A DNA stretch of 64,000 nucleotides from Combretum micranthum (taxonomy: Eukaryota; Streptophyta; Magnoliopsida; Myrtales; Combretaceae): NCBI GenBank assembly GCA_024138025.1, contig JAMXBD010002242.1, positions 1-64,000 on the forward strand, given 5' to 3'. How positions within the stretch are numbered: the first letter of the stretch is position 1; each line of letters begins with the position of its first letter. Below, piece by piece: positions 61,045 to 64,000 of this stretch. A program made the position numbers and the translations under genes. A model generated the notes under the pieces. It made no database searches, was not told where the DNA came from, and worked only from the letters and a program-made list of their open reading frames with translations.

Positions 61045-64000
61045 TGTAAACCCCTAAATTTTAAGATAATTTCAAGCTAAAACCCAAACCGGAAAGTCAA
61101 CCAGAGACCCTAAGTCAACAAATTCCTAGGAAACCTATCAGTTTAGATCTGACAATCCGTGTTCCTAAGTTAAGAAGTCGAATTATGAATGAAGAGTATA
61201 GATTGGTTCATAATAATATTAGGGTGCTTAAGAATATATATTAGTGAATTTTTGACCTATTTTGAAACTGATCGGATACAGACTTTGAAAAGCATGTCCC
61301 GAGACTCGACATATTAAAAAATATGATATTAGTACCGTTAGATTCATAATTTCATAAGATTTCCAAATATATCAGTTATATAATTTTTTGGGTTATAAAA
61401 ATTACAGTTATAGCCTTTTTATCGTATTTTCATTACTACCGATACTTTAATTGTCTAATCTACTTTTTGATTTCTTTCACACTATTCATCAAGTACAACT
61501 ACCCATACCCTATTTCTTACATCCTTACATTCTATTTTTTACAATTTACTTTTTCAATACAACTTTTACTACTTAAATTACTTATTTAATTTTTAAACTT
61601 GCACAACAAAAAACAAAACATCTATCTCTCTCCCATACTCTCCCAAAACCGGCGCCCCTAGTACCCTCTACCTCTCTCCAATTTTGTTTCATTTTTCTTT
61701 TATTCAATTAAAGCAAACCTTAATCCACTTTTCTATAAAACACCCCTTTATGCCTTCACTATTTCACTTTCTTTCTTTCTTCACTTTTACTTTTATAAAA
61801 TTTTTGCAAAACTCTCTCCTCCTCTCCTCTAAATGCCGTGACCCCTCTCTCTCTACACACACACACACATTTGTTTTCTTCAAGTTTTCTTGTTCCAAAC
61901 CACTAATAGGTAATAGATCTACAACTTTACTATCTTAAAAACATGTAATGCAAGATCATTCATGTGTGATTCCACTCAAAAATCCCCATGAGCTTCAAGT
62001 TAGGGATATGCAAACACTTAAACATAAGATCCTTACCATCACAATGTTATAGATCTTGTTACTTATGTTGTTTTGTTGTTATTTTTCTTTATTATTAAGT
62101 TATGTTGTTATTATTAATGTTTTGTGCATGTATTCATCATTTAACCATATGTACATAATGAACATAGTTCATTTGCATTTATGACTAGTATAATAAACTA
62201 GATCTAGTTGTTTTGAGTTCATAAATGCCTTAGGTTTTTGTTTTATGCACATAAATGACTTGTAATAGCATAATAATAGTGGGAAAATGTTAGAAAGCTT
62301 AAGATCTATTATAGTTTCAACAAAAATGGATTTTTGAAATTCGGATAAAAAAGGAACTCTATTTGGAAAAGCTATTTTTCAACTTCAAAATGAGTATTTT
62401 ACAAAAAAAAATGAAAGGTTTAGGGAATATGTATCATAAATGAGTGATCTTGATGAGTAAAACTTAGATCTACTAAGAGATATTTTCAAAACAAGGAAAG
62501 TTTACAAAAGTTATGTTTCAATCCCAATAATAAACTCAAAATCCGTAATGAAGGAAGCTTGATGTGAAAACCTATTTTTCAATCCCAAAACAAAACTTTT
62601 ATTAAAGAAATGGAAGCTTTAAGGAGTTAGGTTGATTAGGAATTAGTTTTAGAAAGATTAAGTGAGTTTTACAAAAGAAACAATCTCAAATGGAAATTTC
62701 AAAATTCGGATTTGAAAATGACAACCATTTAAATGCCTATTTCCAAATGCCAAAATGATGATTTTTATGGAAAAATAGAAGTCCTAGGAGATATATGTAA
62801 TAAAGACCAAATTTTGACAAAGATAAATGAAATTTATTCAAGTATAATCCTAAGACAAGGAAAGGTTTCAAAGTATAAATTAAATAATATTTTCATCCCT
62901 TAAAATCTTGCAAAATTTGTAATAGGTAGACTACCTATGAAAACATTTATTTTCCAATTCTAAAATGATGAATCTTATTAAAATAATGAAGATGTTAGGC
63001 ATATAGGTCATCGAGATTGAGTTTTGATAAAAGCAAGTGTGATTTTGCAAGAAATAGAACTAGTTTTCTCAAATCTAGTAATTTCAAAAGTTTTGCAAAG
63101 CAAAAGTTTTCTAAAAGAATTTTTGATATCATATTATTAAGGATATACATATAGATAGTTCATCTCATAACATTCAAGGCAATAGCTTGTAGGTATTACA
63201 TATACACATAATGTACTTAGTAGAAACAAAACTAGAAAATAGCATCTTATACATCCTATTAAACATTATCTAAGCACATGAGGAAATAGATTTACCAATA
63301 CCCATGAATCATGTATGATATTGAGTCATATATGTATATAATAGTCTTTCAAGATATAATGATAGATAAGTATCTATCAAAGCTTTGGAATGATGCTTAG
63401 TTTGAAATTAGGAGTTGATTGTAGGACAGGAATTTTGTATAGCATTCTGTATCCTACTGTTCATGGACCTAACAACCTTGTTTTGACGAAAATAACTTTA
63501 GAAATAGATAGCTCTCATCGAATAGGTAGAAATCGTTATATAATATGCAAAATTCCGAGTTAAAATGACCAAGTTATGGCCATTTTAAGTTGTAATTTCC
63601 TCTTAGGCGAACTTTGATGAACTTGTTAGAGTAGAATTTATAGATTCACTCAAACTTTGTAGAAATACACATTAGAGTTATTTCTTTTGATTAGAGACTT
63701 GGGAGACAGAATAGATTCCCGAGGACTATTACAATTAAGTGGATTTTCAAGCCATGGCAAAGTAAGTTCACTATCTTTAAATTTTATGTTTATGATTGTG
63801 CTTGTAATGATAGTGGCATTAGAATTAGGGCAAGATACAATCGGATTACGTATGTGAATTCTATTTGGGTGAATCGATGATAAGAATATCGAAATGGGAT
63901 TGTTGTAAATATTTGTATAATTTAGTATCGAATTGAAGTGTCTGCAATATCTATGATCGCCCATAAATTGTTAATTAATATGCCCTGATCTTATAATCAA
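61045..64000 (+). mobile_element. Long Ty3/gypsy (Tekay-like) LTR, runs off the window
   Basis: It starts TGTAAACCCCTAAATTTTAA directly after copia sequence. This opening is typical of LTRs of the Tekay/Del chromovirus lineage. A TATA-like TCTATAAAACACC at 61731-61743 is preceded by CT-rich sequence (TCTCTCTCCCATACTC) and followed by more, as in a promoter and leader. No coding region is reached within 2.96 kb, in keeping with a very long LTR. The other end and the target duplication lie outside the window, so solo LTR or complete element cannot be told. Confidence 0.6.
61849..61872. repeat. Microsatellite (TC)n(AC)n
   Basis: TCTCTCTCTACACACACACACACACA-type simple repeat within the LTR leader. 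Confidence 0.85.

Noticed and set aside
1..64000. CRISPR arrays, operons, riboswitches and bacterial-type promoters
   Set aside because: The window is plant nuclear DNA with spliced genes. The repeats found are transposon ends, tandem duplications or microsatellites.
1..64000. tRNA and rRNA genes
   Set aside because: GATTCGAA-type words (for example near 52801 and 56961) were inspected, but no cloverleaf could be built and no rRNA core sequence was recognised.

Overview
The window is nuclear DNA of a flowering plant, most likely a eudicot. It is AT-rich, its genes carry GT-AG introns, the protein families are plant-type, and about half of the length is LTR retrotransposon, LINE or MITE sequence. 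No bacterial, organellar or viral gene was recognised.

Left half (about 3.15-38.4 kb): two direct tandem copies of a gene for an M18-family aspartyl aminopeptidase lie on the minus strand. The right-hand copy (start codon 38131, stop 15965) can be assembled from 11 GT-AG exons into an uninterrupted 479-residue protein with all expected metal and catalytic residues. The left-hand copy (10093 to 3359) keeps the same 11 exons and all splice sites but has three separate 1-nt deletions, so it is called a pseudogene. Comparing the paralogs dates several insertions. A 14-kb block inside intron 5 of the intact copy and a MITE in its intron 7 (with a 9-bp target duplication) are both absent from the left copy. 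The 14-kb block is nested: a decayed Ty3/gypsy fragment was entered by a LINE (exact 16-bp target duplication), and the LINE reverse transcriptase was later split by a Ty1/copia element. The spacer between the two genes (10.45-15.77 kb) holds a 2.84-kb solo LTR with a 5-bp target duplication, itself inside an older repeat.

Middle (38.4-52 kb): a long G-run sits just upstream of the intact aminopeptidase gene. It is followed by a degenerate retroelement-like stretch (40.7-43 kb), a six-exon O-fucosyltransferase-family gene on the plus strand with one frameshift in exon 1 (44.1-46.7 kb), and a minus-strand DnaJ-type DUF3444 gene that has lost its J domain and also carries a frameshift (49.9-51.7 kb).

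Right end (52.36-64 kb): two head-to-tail copies of a block of about 4.17 kb. Each copy contains a MULE-like MITE, a copia LTR and the 3' part of a copia pol gene on the minus strand. The second copia copy is cut at 61045 by the start of a long Ty3/gypsy (Tekay-like) LTR that runs off the window.

No new multi-gene system was found. The interest lies in the natural experiment offered by the paralogous aminopeptidase genes (one intact, one decayed) and in the well-resolved nested insertions. Several single-base breaks could be assembly errors and are flagged as such.
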